From NCBI GenBank assembly GCA_002261195.1, contig MVBO01000122.1:1-44898 (forward strand): a stretch of 44,898 bases of DNA, given 5' to 3'. The stretch comes from Bifiguratus adelaidae. Lineage: Eukaryota > Mucoromycota > Endogonomycetes > Endogonales. Below, piece by piece: positions 1-9,402 of the stretch. A program made the position numbers and the translations under genes. Under the pieces are notes generated by a model. That model saw only the letters and a list, made by a program, of their open reading frames with translations, was not told where the DNA came from and did no database searches. Every line of letters starts with the position of its first letter. Position 1 is the stretch's first letter.

Positions 1-1496
1 TTCTCGATCCGCAATTTAGTCAACATCTGCGACTCCCATAACGGCTGCGGTAGATGCGCATACACTGCAGATACCGGTCCGGAATCTTCAGTAGTCTGAC
101 TGGACGCGTTCGAAACGGTCGACCAGGCATCGCTAGGTCCATTCAAATTATTGAAAGTCGCCGGCTCCGGCAACATACGCTGACGATAAGTATACGATGC
201 TCCGGTGTATTCTGACAGTACCAGCTTTGAGAACAAGATACTTGCTTCGTTCTCGATCCAAAAGTCAAAGTTGGACTCGGGCACTTTGAAGGTAGCATCG
301 ATCGAATCTAGAGACGCCGCACCGAGGCTGGCTTTACTGAGAAGCCGACGCGATGTCTTTGTACGCAAAGGTCTGAATCGCGATTTGCGTGCCGCATATG
401 GTGTGTCGGCGAAGCTAGCTCTGGTCGCCGACCGGCGACGTGATCCCACTTGCAAGTACCCATCATGGAACGGCAGCGCATTGTCGTTCTCATCATCAGA
501 ACCAGCAATATCACGACCAATACGTTTCTTCTTCTTTGACGTCTCCCGGTCAAATTCGAGTACGCTACTCGACGCAAAGTCCTCGGCGGAAAGTATTGGC
601 GGAGGTACCGACGATTGCTTTCGTTGCTGCTGCTTCTTTAACGCTTCATGCGTGGCGGTAAGAAGACTGCGGGTTGACGCTTTCTGAAGGGTTGATTGCC
701 TTTCCGACTGCATTGTTGGAGGCTTCGGAACCGTCTCCTTCACCTCTTTTTCTGGTGATGTACGACTTGGCCGATTGGAGGATTTGGGAGATGGAGAAGA
801 TGGAGACGTTGAAGATGGTACCGCTTGAGACTTTGTAGAGATGGGTGATTCCAGGGAGGGTTGAGGATTGATAGTAGATGACATTTGCGTATTTTCCGGT
901 GATGTTAAAGAAAGGGACGCATTTGCCTCAGAAAGCGCGCTTTTCATGTTGACAGACGACGTTTCCGTGTGGCTTGATGCCTCGGTTGAATTGCCTTTGG
1001 ATTTGACGGAAGTTGCGTTCAGCTTGCTTCCAGGCCTGGCCAGTTTGCGATTCATAAAGGGAGCTCGAAGACCAAGGTTACCTGGATTGAAACCTGTGGA
1101 TGGCATACGACCTTCCATCACTGCTTTACTCATGGCGACCTGAGCGCGACGAGGCAAAGGCTTGATAGGGCGAGAAAACATATTGAGCAGACTGTCGTAT
1201 TGTGCCTGAAGGGAATCCGATCGTTGTGCATGCAATGAGCTGCCAAACTGTCCAAACGAGGTTTCATCTGCAAGTGAACCGTCAGACTCCATCATCCGCA
1301 AAGACCAAGCATCGTCAGCCCCTGACACCGAAGCATCTACACTCCACTGTGTCCGGTTGAAAGCCGGAGCGGTCGATAGAGGCTGGGCCATGGGTGACTT
1401 TTTCCCCAATGATGAGATGGCAATAGTGGAATCAAGTGAAGTAGTCTCCTCGATAGTAGAGTATGGTACAGGCATATGTGGGGAGTGCGGTGACAT
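1..1496 (-). CDS. Unrecognised basic, Ser-rich protein (5' part, runs off left edge)
   Basis: A reading frame stays open from an ATG at 1496 to base 1 (at least 498 codons) with no stop, so the 3' end lies outside the window. A TGA lies in frame just upstream (1502-1500), which supports this start; a second ATG follows at 1475. The first 100 residues are moderately polar. Residues of roughly 190-280 form a Ser/Pro/Thr-rich low-complexity stretch. A Lys/Arg cluster with a KKKK core, probably a nuclear localisation signal, follows, then an acidic DDEND patch and an Arg-rich segment before a more folded-looking C-terminal part containing a NFDFWIENE stretch. I do not recognise the family. The gene is transcribed towards the left, downstream of and in the same direction as RPT5, whose stop lies only 66 bp upstream. 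No intron is needed to keep it open. Confidence 0.7.
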   Translation of the reverse strand, partial: MSPHSPHMPVPYSTIEETTSLDSTIAISSLGKKSPMAQPLSTAPAFNRTQWSVDASVSGADDAWSLRMMESDGSLADETSFGQFGSSLHAQRSDSLQAQYDSLLNMFSRPIKPLPRRAQVAMSKAVMEGRMPSTGFNPGNLGLRAPFMNRKLARPGSKLNATSVKSKGNSTEASSHTETSSVNMKSALSEANASLSLTSPENTQMSSTINPQPSLESPISTKSQAVPSSTSPSSPSPKSSNRPSRTSPEKEVKETVPKPPTMQSERQSTLQKASTRSLLTATHEALKKQQQRKQSSVPPPILSAEDFASSSVLEFDRETSKKKKRIGRDIAGSDDENDNALPFHDGYLQVGSRRRSATRASFADTPYAARKSRFRPLRTKTSRRLLSKASLGAASLDSIDATFKVPESNFDFWIENEASILFSKLVLSEYTGASYTYRQRMLPEPATFNNLNGPSDAWSTVSNASSQTTEDSGPVSAVYAHLPQPLWESQMLTKLRIE

Positions 1497-1561
1497 ACGT
1501 CAACCCACTACGCCCTATGAAATATAAAGAGTGTTTTGATGACGATTTCAAGCTTTTTATT

Positions 1562-3175
1562 TCAAGCATAGTATTGCAACGACATCTTCTTCTTGGCCTG
1601 CACTTCTTGGATACCATCCATAAAGTCTTCATGGGTAATCTCATTGGATCCTCTGCGTAGGGCTAGCATGCCTGCTTCCACCTAGATAGGGATTTTGAGT
1701 ATGCGATGGCATCGATTGACCACACAGACTTACGCAAACGGCTTTACATTGAGCACCATTGAATTCATCACAGCAACGGGCGAGTTCTTCATAGTTGGTG
1801 TCTGAGGATACAGTCATCTTTCGTGAGTGAATACGTAGGATTTGAGCTCTCGCTTCTTCGTTGGGTAACGGGAATTCGATTTTTCGGTCCAGACGGCCGG
1901 AACGTAAAAGGGCGGGATCCAGGATGTCGATTCGATTTGTGGCGGCAATGACTTTGATTCTATCGTCTGATGAAAATCCATCCAGTTGATTAAGTAGCTC
2001 CAACATGGTTCGCTGTACTTCACGATCGCCTGATTTTTCAGAGTCGAATCGCTTAGTTCCAATGGCGTCTAATTCGTCAATGAAGATAATGGCGGGAGAT
2101 TTCTCCTTTGCGAGATTGAAGGCATCCCGTACTAGTTTCGCACCATCACCAATAAACATCTAGGCAAGAGCGTTAAAGCGTGCAATGATGCAGAGAGTCC
2201 CAGGATTAAAAGTACAGCAACATACCTGAACGAGTTGCGGCCCAGCGAGCTTCAGGTACGTTGATTGTGTTTGAGCCGCGCAAGCTCTTGCCAATAGCGT
2301 CTTACCGGTACCAGGAGGACCGTACATGAGGACGCCTTTGGGAGGTTTGATGCCAAGGTTCTTGAATTTTTCCGCATGCGTCATTGGAAGGACAATGGCT
2401 TCCACGAGTTCCTCAATCTGCTTTGATAGACCGCCGACATCCATATAATCTTCGGTTGGCTTCTCGTCGACCTCCATGGCTTTCACTCGAGAGTCGTATC
2501 TAAGCTCGCATATGAGACCAAAACTATACATCTCCCTACTCCTGGATTACTCACTCTGCAGGCAATGTGTCCAGGACCAGGTAAGAGTCCTTGTTCACAC
2601 CAATCAAATCACCGGGCTTTAGCGTTTCAGGATCCACCAGGCCTATAAGCGGCAAAAATATCGTCTACAGGCAAGATCAGTCGCTGTTCAAAAGCAATCT
2701 CAGCAAATGTACCTGTCTTGTCGATGTCTTGATAACGGCGCACTTTCCCTTTCTTGTTGAATCTAAGTCTACATTGGCACCATCCTCCTCGGCATCATCA
2801 TTGGGATCAATATCAAGCAGCTAATCAACTGTCAGAAACCTGGCCGCACGAACTATACGTATCCAGCCTGCCTACCTCTACAATATTCCCCACGAGATAT
2901 GGCAATTGCTTGTTCATTTTGATCTTCTCCTTGTTGTCCTTTATGCTCTCTTTCATGGATGTTTGCTCATGCTGTAGGCGCATGTGCTCCGACTTCATGA
3001 CCTGGAACGCGTCAATCGACCTGTCATTGCTCTGCCACTTTACCTTTATATCATTCTCCAATAGCCTTGTCCGGTTGGTAATCTCATCCGTAGATAATTT
3101 GAGAATTTCCTGACCCACATCCTCCTCCATACTCTCCTCCCTGTCCCATAATGCCTTGTCTTCTAACGTCGCCAT
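1562..3175 (-). CDS. RPT5: 26S proteasome regulatory subunit 6A, AAA-ATPase Rpt5
   Basis: One of six ATPases in the base of the 19S regulatory particle; it unfolds ubiquitinated substrates and helps open the 20S gate. Exons: 3175-2876, 2820-2713, 2664-2555, 2499-2226, 2159-1734 and 1681-1562 (introns 48-66 nt), giving 445 aa against about 435-440 in the family. Visible features are an N-terminal coiled coil, an OB-fold part with a [12 protein letters not shown] motif, Walker A GPPGTGKT (about residues 233-240), Walker B IIFIDE (about 288-293), the AAA arginine fingers in the RSGRLDRK stretch, and the conserved end with C-terminal YYA. The last is the HbYX motif that docks into 20S alpha pockets. 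The start MATLEDK fits the family; the frame extends further 5' but only with non-ATG codons. It shares a short divergent promoter with the GATA gene at 3304. Confidence 0.96.
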
Positions 3176-3303
3176 AAGCAAAAAGGTGTTCTCCTGCCGG
3201 CATGACGTGTGAAAGGAAATGGTGACGTAGACAATATCACGTGATTCCAATCATTCGGTGCGTTTTAGTGGCAAGTTCATCTTTTTCCGCTGACGGCTCG
3301 CTC
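3176..3303. promoter_or_regulatory. Bidirectional promoter between RPT5 and GATA repressor, with TCACGTGA E-box
   Basis: Only 128 bp separate the two start codons. A perfect palindrome TCACGTGA, with the bHLH-type CACGTG core, sits at 3237-3244, about 65 bp from either ATG. No TATA box is visible. Regulation of both genes through this site is inference. Confidence 0.55.
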
Positions 3304-5262
3304 ATGACGGAGGTTCTGCCTCGATTAGATACCAAGGAGGAGGATGGGGTGATCAAGTCAGTGGAGATGACTCAAGAGGACATAGTGGAAGAGACAGATC
3401 CTGATGACTATGCTCCTACCGTTCCAAAACCTGAAGGGGGAACAAGTCATTCTGGAGTATCGGCGACGGTTTGCGCAAACTGCGGTACGACCACGACACC
3501 CTTATGGAGACGTTCCCCTAATGGAGAGACTATATGTAACGCCTGTGGACTATATTTAAAAGCACGAAATGCGACAAGACCGGTATGGCTAAAACGGAAT
3601 AGCATCAAGAAACAGACCACGAGTTCTGCTTGCTCTGGAACGCCTGGCTCTTGCCCTGGGGATGGACATTGTAATGGTACCGGAGGATCAAGCTCATGCA
3701 ACGGTTGTCCTGCCTTTAATCAGCATCAAGTGAATCGCCAAGATCTCGTGTGCGCCAACTGCCGCACGACGACGACACCGCTATGGAGAAGAGATGAAGC
3801 CGGCAATACCATCTGTAATGCTTGTGGTCTCTATTACCGACTTCACGCGGTTCATCGACCAGTGACAATGAAGCGAGCCGTAATCAAACGACGGAAACGA
3901 GTTGCACTTTCAACATCGGAGCACGGTGACGATGTGCAATACGTCGATGATCACGATGATCAATTGGAGCATACCTCAGACGACGATGATCAGCATGCCG
4001 ATCAATTGCCAGAGACTGACGATGAGGAACGTTTAAAACTTGCCAAGGAGCAAAAGTCTGGAACGGTACAGCGCAAGCGGAAAGCGATTCAGGGCGCCGA
4101 TGGGAAAGGACTAAAGAGCAAACATCCACGTCCAGCACCTCTGAAGCGAAAAGACAGTGTTCGCTCGGTACCTGCTATCGAAGACTACATTGAACCACGG
4201 CGCAGTGCGTACTCTGTTGACGGTAGCACACTTCCCGCTAATCGACCGGAGCTCCCCCGATATGGTACGGACGACGGAGTCAATCGACAGTCATCTCCCA
4301 GGGCCGAAGGCGTCGATCGGGATCGCTTTATCCTGCCACCTTTAGGACAACCAAATGCATTTACTCGTTCGGATGGTCATTCTCATCACGAGCATTTAGA
4401 TTCGCAACGAGACAGTGTACCCCGATCTTTACCTCCAATTCACTACCGTGAAGAGGAAAAGCAGGTCCTGGACCGTACACCTCTCGTCCACCGTCATTCT
4501 AGTCATGGTATTATGTCGCTGCTCAATCCACCGCAAGACAATCAAGCTCGGCGATCTACGCCGCCACGGCTGCCACATCTGTATAGTATAGCTCATGATC
4601 CGCATCAAAGCTCTGAAGGCGAACCTACACTTCTTAATCGCGCTCATCGTCCTTCTACGGATGTGTCATCATTATCTTCTCTCAGTTCAGAACAGCTGGT
4701 CAATGAAATACATCTAGCACTTGCAGCACACAAGGATCACCTGCAGAAGGAAGTTGCCAATCTAAGCGCTTTACTTTCAAGAACAGCTGTCGTTCTCAGT
4801 AATATCGATCAAGCAATGGCAGCCACTGCGACACTCATCGATCCCAAAACTCATCCAATTGGTACAGTGGGAAGCAAAGAAACACATGAAGCACTTTTGC
4901 GTGCCGCCACCGCCGTATTGGATGGGCGTGAGAGCAGTCCGAGGTCCGACAGATCGTTGGACGATCGATCACAGGCAGCGCTAGCTTCCATTATGGCATT
5001 AAGTAAGGCGGCTGCGGCGGCACCCTATGTGGGCTCTGGTGGCTCGGCAGCGATGGCTATAGCATGTGCTCATCGTAGTGAGCAGGGCACGTCACCTCAA
5101 CCTCATCCCCGTGTCGTTCACACTACACAGCATCCACACACACATTATCATCATATTCATACTTTTCCGCACAGCCATTCAACCCATCCCACCCATCCAC
5201 CCCATCCTAATGCTCGTACACACACTCATCGTCACACGTCTCCAAGGCCCCTTAACGTCTAA
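3304..5262 (+). CDS. Iron-responsive GATA-type repressor (SreA/Fep1/Urbs1 family)
   Basis: In this family the protein binds GATA sites and represses siderophore and iron-uptake genes when iron is replete. The uninterrupted frame gives 652 aa from ATG 3304; the frame is open upstream to 3241 but only from a GTG. Finger 1 spans C57-X2-C60-X17-C78-X2-C81 and finger 2 spans C150-X2-C153-X17-C171-X2-C174, both with the TPLWRR core. Between them lies C117-X5-C123-X8-C132-X2-C135, exactly the cysteine-rich iron-sensing spacing that separates this family from nitrogen GATA factors such as AreA. Basic tracts follow finger 2. A predicted coiled coil lies around residues 460-520, the usual dimer/co-repressor region. 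The last 52 residues contain 16 histidines, an unusual tail that could bind metal (inference). The gene is divergent from RPT5. Confidence 0.93.
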   Translation: MTEVLPRLDTKEEDGVIKSVEMTQEDIVEETDPDDYAPTVPKPEGGTSHSGVSATVCANCGTTTTPLWRRSPNGETICNACGLYLKARNATRPVWLKRNSIKKQTTSSACSGTPGSCPGDGHCNGTGGSSSCNGCPAFNQHQVNRQDLVCANCRTTTTPLWRRDEAGNTICNACGLYYRLHAVHRPVTMKRAVIKRRKRVALSTSEHGDDVQYVDDHDDQLEHTSDDDDQHADQLPETDDEERLKLAKEQKSGTVQRKRKAIQGADGKGLKSKHPRPAPLKRKDSVRSVPAIEDYIEPRRSAYSVDGSTLPANRPELPRYGTDDGVNRQSSPRAEGVDRDRFILPPLGQPNAFTRSDGHSHHEHLDSQRDSVPRSLPPIHYREEEKQVLDRTPLVHRHSSHGIMSLLNPPQDNQARRSTPPRLPHLYSIAHDPHQSSEGEPTLLNRAHRPSTDVSSLSSLSSEQLVNEIHLALAAHKDHLQKEVANLSALLSRTAVVLSNIDQAMAATATLIDPKTHPIGTVGSKETHEALLRAATAVLDGRESSPRSDRSLDDRSQAALASIMALSKAAAAAPYVGSGGSAAMAIACAHRSEQGTSPQPHPRVVHTTQHPHTHYHHIHTFPHSHSTHPTHPPHPNARTHTHRHTSPRPLNV

Positions 5263-5375
5263 TACGTCTTGGTCGCGGTTGTAAACGAGTAGCACATCCT
5301 AGAAATTGTACATCATACAGCCCAAGAGGCGGTTTTGTATTTCTGAACACCAACAGGATGCGTGCCATTATGGAA

Positions 5376-6741
5376 TCATTTTCGTTCTGGCGATCCTAAT
5401 TTTACAGAAGCTCCATCGGATTGGGGCCATAACGTAAATGGTACGATGTCCTCCTTTTGCCCGCGCTTTCTGTGAACTTGCAATCCTTTCATATCATCCA
5501 TGCGCCCTTTCGTCGCCCAACACACACAATAATGATTCCCCAATAATGTCCATTCTTCCACCTCATCAAACAATTCTAACCGAGATATCCGGGTTCTGAT
5601 TTCGGGCGTCAAGACACGATCATGAATTTCGCTGATGGTGAGGGCGAACGCTTTTGACCATTCACGCGACATGAATCGGTCAATTTGTGATTGGAGCGTT
5701 GGATAGGTCCATATACTTTTGAGTTCAATATGTCGTTGCTGCACAAGAGAATAGAGTGAATTTCGGTATTAGACATGGAAGAGAGACCTACGCGTAGATT
5801 GTCAATCATGACTTGACCGAATGGGTCGTCGGGTAGAATTTGCTCATACAAAACAAAGGCGGCGTGAAGACAATGTTGACTGATCCAATCGACGATGGTG
5901 TCAGAATCGTGGGTATTGAGGTAGATGAGGACACATTCAGAGAGAAACAGGATGGGAGAGCTGCCGAAAGTTTACCATTAACAACGGATACGATGACCAA
6001 AGTCACTAACTTACTCGAAATCCAAGATATGACTCAGTGCTTCGGCGACAGTTTTCCAATGCCGTAAGTCCCCCTTCATCAACACATAGTCGTTTCCTCG
6101 CAAGCCAGAATCGACGTCTATCATGGATGTTGGCAAGATATGCAGGATTCCTTCACCCCACCCACCTTGTCGCTCACCAATAATGTCTGTGAGCTCCGAA
6201 TGTTGCTGTATGACAGCCATTTTACGCTCGACAATCTCACTCAGATCGACCTCCACATATGTTTTAAAGCTTCGACCTCGTTTCTGGTCATCTCGTCAGC
6301 AAGACATTCAATGCCGGCTAACCTACCTTCAAGTTAAAGTACCTAGTATCAAAGCCTGCCCCCAAAGACACTATTTGCGCATGCGCGTCCTGTGAACGAC
6401 ACGTCTCGTGGAATTGCTCCACCAATACATCGATTGCATGAGTTCGAACAAATGTTCCTATGGTCGCTTAGCCTGTCGTCCTTTTTTCTGGTCCTTGTTA
6501 CCTCTGTTGATGATGGGTGGTCTCCTCGCATCCTTCTTCATAAACTTGGTGATGAATGCGTCGTCAAGATAGCCCCGCCGAACTGCCGAACTAGCATGCC
6601 AACGTGAGCAAACGCCCGTTACGACATAACTTACGCTTTACTCAATGCTGCGTCGTCATTGGTCTCTTGCACAGCCTCATCAGCGCTCTTGTGTAGCCTT
6701 ACGTTACGTCTGCAAGGAGTGAGCGTGGGCAACTGCTGCAT
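5376..6741 (-). CDS. PPM1: Leucine carboxyl methyltransferase 1 (PP2A methyltransferase)
   Basis: SAM-dependent enzyme that methyl-esterifies the C-terminal leucine of PP2A-family catalytic subunits and so steers holoenzyme assembly. Exons: 6741-6635, 6590-6502, 6457-6327, 6283-6015, 5960-5792 and 5738-5376 (introns 43-54 nt), giving 375 aa; the family is about 330-350. Family landmarks in order: QETNDDAALSKASAVRRGYL near the N-terminus, SAM-binding LGAGFDTRYF (GAG at about 98-100), a DLSEIVERK stretch, DLRHW, LFLSECVLIYL, YEQILPDDPFGQVM, and the C-terminal EEWTLLGNHYCVCWA. The ATG at 6741 is in frame with the first conserved block. The last 40 residues are polar and poorly conserved. The PP4 catalytic subunit at 20657-22017 is a plausible substrate. 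No break seen. Confidence 0.93.
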
Positions 6742-6864
6742 TACGGAATGTTCCGTTGCTAACGTGAACACTTTGCTAACGTTATAGCTCAAATTGCCTT
6801 TTGGGGATGAGTCAATTGTTGCCTATAAAATGGCGTTGCGCTCTCGCTCGTTCAGCACTCAAGA

Positions 6865-7862
6865 ATGCCATTCATCACTGCTCAAGACGGAACAAAGCTC
6901 TTTTATCGCGACTGGGGTCACAAGGATGGTCAACCAGTGATTTTACAACATGGTTGGCCTTTCAATTCGGTTCAATGGGAACAAGTCGCTGCGGATCTTC
7001 TTCAAGATCAACATGTGCGATTGATCATGCCGGACCGCCGAGGATTTGGGAGGAGTGATGATCCAGGTCATGGATTTAATTTGGATACATTTGTGGAAGA
7101 CTTGCATACTCTTTTGACATCGCTGCACCTGAGCAAGTCTGCTATTCTTGTCGGCAATTCCATGGGAGGCGCAGAAGCCGTCAAATATGCAAATTGCTAC
7201 GGTACGCAAGACATTGCGGTAAGTAATCTAAACATTCCGCAAAATTCTGGACACTAATTGCCGTCGCCATAGGGAATCGTTCTTGTCGCGTCCTCCGTGC
7301 CCTGTCCGACCAAGAATGCGACCAATGAGTATGGTAGCGATCCTGAAATTTACAATCAAATCTGTGATGCGTTCATGCTCAACCGTCATCAATTCACTAT
7401 GGAAGGCCTACCCAATGTATTCGGTGCCCACATTACACCCAAAGATCCTTCAAGCTACGCTGAGCCTGCACTCGCTCCGAGGCTGGATGCCCATCCCTAC
7501 ACAATTCAGTGGGCAGCCCATATGGTGGCATCTGCCTCCTTTTGGGCCATTCTTGAAACCATGAAGAGCATCAGAGACATTGATGTTAGAAAAGAGGTGG
7601 AGGAACTCGGCAAGTCTGACGTTTCCGTGCTCTTGTTGCATGGCGATAAAGATGTCAGCCAGGACATTAACAATACTGCAAAGCGTGTCTTGACGATGGT
7701 CCCCAATGCGGAATTAAAAGTTTACGAAGACGGTCCTCACGGTAGGTTCGACTATGTTTGGAGTGTGAGCACTTACACTCGGTTACTTTAGGTATCTTTT
7801 GGACCCATCGTTCGATGCTGGTGCGGGATCTCAACGAGTTTATCCACAGGGTCAAGCAATAA
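6865..7862 (+). CDS. Alpha/beta hydrolase, non-heme chloroperoxidase/arylesterase type
   Basis: Exons 6865-7218, 7273-7741 and 7792-7862 (introns 54 and 50 nt) encode 297 aa, normal for this subfamily. The N-terminus begins directly with the fold, without a signal peptide, so a cytosolic enzyme is likely. Visible: oxyanion-hole HGWPFN, the PDRRGFGRSD turn, nucleophile elbow GNSMGG (Ser99), acidic residue in HGDKD (Asp243 or 245) and catalytic His274 in EDGPHG, which is split from its glycine by the last intron. The closest family feel is to cofactor-free haloperoxidases and arylesterases; the substrate cannot be told from sequence. It is convergent with the bZIP gene, with 84 bp between stops. 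An AATAAA-type signal lies near 7929. Confidence 0.9.
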
Positions 7863-7946
7863 TTGTCGGGCCAATGGGTCTCGTACCGCTTTTCAATATC
7901 CCTGTTTTGCTTTACACATGTGATTATGGAATAAAATACAATACGA

Positions 7947-8934
7947 CTAAACAAGATGCTCCATTCCATGGACATTACTCACATTAAATTCAGGACAGGT
8001 CAGCCCTTTCCATTGGAGAGGGTGAAGACCTCGCTGTCTTCGCCACCAATTGGTACGTTTGACAAGACTTTGATCCATCACAAACCACCACTTGTCCGCA
8101 AATTCTTGGGAAATCTCCCAATTATCTTGGTCAGCGTAATCTGTGCCCCAGCATCGAAGACCACCCGTGGGTGACTCAATGTCATAAATGAGATCCTTTA
8201 TCGAGACAGAAAGGATCATCATCACCGAAATCATTCTGTCTCGTATGAGCGGCCAGGGTAATAGATCCACGACAGGATGATGGTCCACCGTCTGCTGAAT
8301 AGCTGTAGGTTGCATATTTTCCGGCAACAGTGCGAGCTGCTGTGCCACTACAGCGTCCGTATTACTACAAAAGATTGAGTTGGCTTCAAGTTTGAGTACA
8401 ATATGAGAGCTTTGCAGTAATTGGGCGTTGGATACACACGCCTGTAGAATGTTTGCTTGGCCGATAAAGATGAACTTTTCATCTCGGAATTGATGATTTC
8501 TCGGTTTACGCAGCGATTGAGCGGTAGATCGAACGTACTGTGTAATTAACTGACCGGCGAAAGAATCTCCATCCTTGCTGGATGAGCCCTGAACCGACAA
8601 GTCCGTGGTCGTCACATCGAGGATGTCCGGAATGCCGCATTCATCCAAAGATGACTCGCTTGACGTTTGGTTTTTCTCAAATTCGGTCTCGAGAGCTCTA
8701 AGCTTGTTCTCAAGTTGTCTGACCTTGTCTTCCAACTCCTTTTCCCTTGTATTGTCCTTTGCGCAAACCTGCTGCTCAAGGCTGTGCAGATACTCTTTCT
8801 TGCGTTTCCCTGCGCCCACGCGACAAATACTCTCAGTATAGTGTCTTGCAGTGGATGCGTTGCTACTCACGGAAGCGTCTTTGAGCCATAATATTATCCA
8901 GGCGGCGCTTCTCCCTCCGTTGTTCCTCGTCCAT
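7947..8934 (-). CDS. bZIP transcription factor with DUF3425 domain
   Basis: Two exons, 8934-8871 and 8809-7947 (61-nt intron), give 308 aa. Joining them restores a complete basic region, NIMAQRRFRKRKKEYL, in which the intron falls inside the DNA-contacting helix. A leucine zipper with a heavily charged coiled coil follows. The C-terminal half carries the DUF3425 signature of fungal bZIP proteins: an IWG-like RCWGTDYAD segment, then WEISQEFADKWWFVMDQ and TNWWRRQRG. This architecture is common among Ascomycota stress and secondary-metabolism bZIPs; targets here are unknown. Reading straight through the intron gives an open frame further 5', but it loses the canonical N-x7-R basic motif, so the spliced model is preferred. 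Confidence 0.87.
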
Positions 8935-9402
8935 GATAGAGATTGCGGCAGGTAAAGTGTTCCTTCCACACAGCCTTCAAGCCGCAGTTTCATTCATCGA
9001 CAGAACTGGGCACGTGACTATATTGTGTGCCCGTGCCCTGGCTGCCCAATGTCCTCACCAATTTCCCGGCGGCGTTCTTGGCCACAATCATATGTGTGGC
9101 AAACCCATCTATGGAAGACCTATCCGAGACTCAAGGATCGATCCCCGCGTACTAACAAGGTCATTGGTAGAAATTGTACCTGCTACCTGTGTTCAAAGGT
9201 TACAAGTGGAAATTTCATTTACCATTGTCCCTATCACGACGCCGCAATCAATGTTCCCAACTGGTTCTCATTGAAGATCCGTGCTTTTCGAGTGCCTTAC
9301 AATAAAAGAGAGGGAAACGGAATTTGCCACCGCAAATTGATGTCTTTTTGTTCCTAGTCGCTCTTGGGTTGTAGGAACTGCAGTCAAAGGCGTACTCTTG
9401 CC
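8935..9402. promoter_or_regulatory. Divergent intergenic region with CACGTG box
   Basis: 468 bp between the bZIP gene (minus) and the DUF4203 gene (plus). A CACGTG E-box core lies at 9011-9016, about 80 bp upstream of the bZIP start. Short open frames on the plus strand here have no ATG-led protein-like sequence. I see no other feature. Confidence 0.4.

Noticed and set aside
205-687. Plus-strand open frame of 160 codons
   Set aside because: It lies antisense to the continuous minus-strand frame 1496-1, which has better composition and a clean start; the plus frame has no recognisable motif.
3241-3303. 21-residue N-terminal extension of the GATA repressor
   Set aside because: It begins with GTG and would take in most of the short promoter; the first ATG is at 3304.
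9025-9357. Plus-strand frame of 110 codons upstream of the DUF4203 gene
   Set aside because: It has no ATG start and no family resemblance, and it occupies the divergent promoter.
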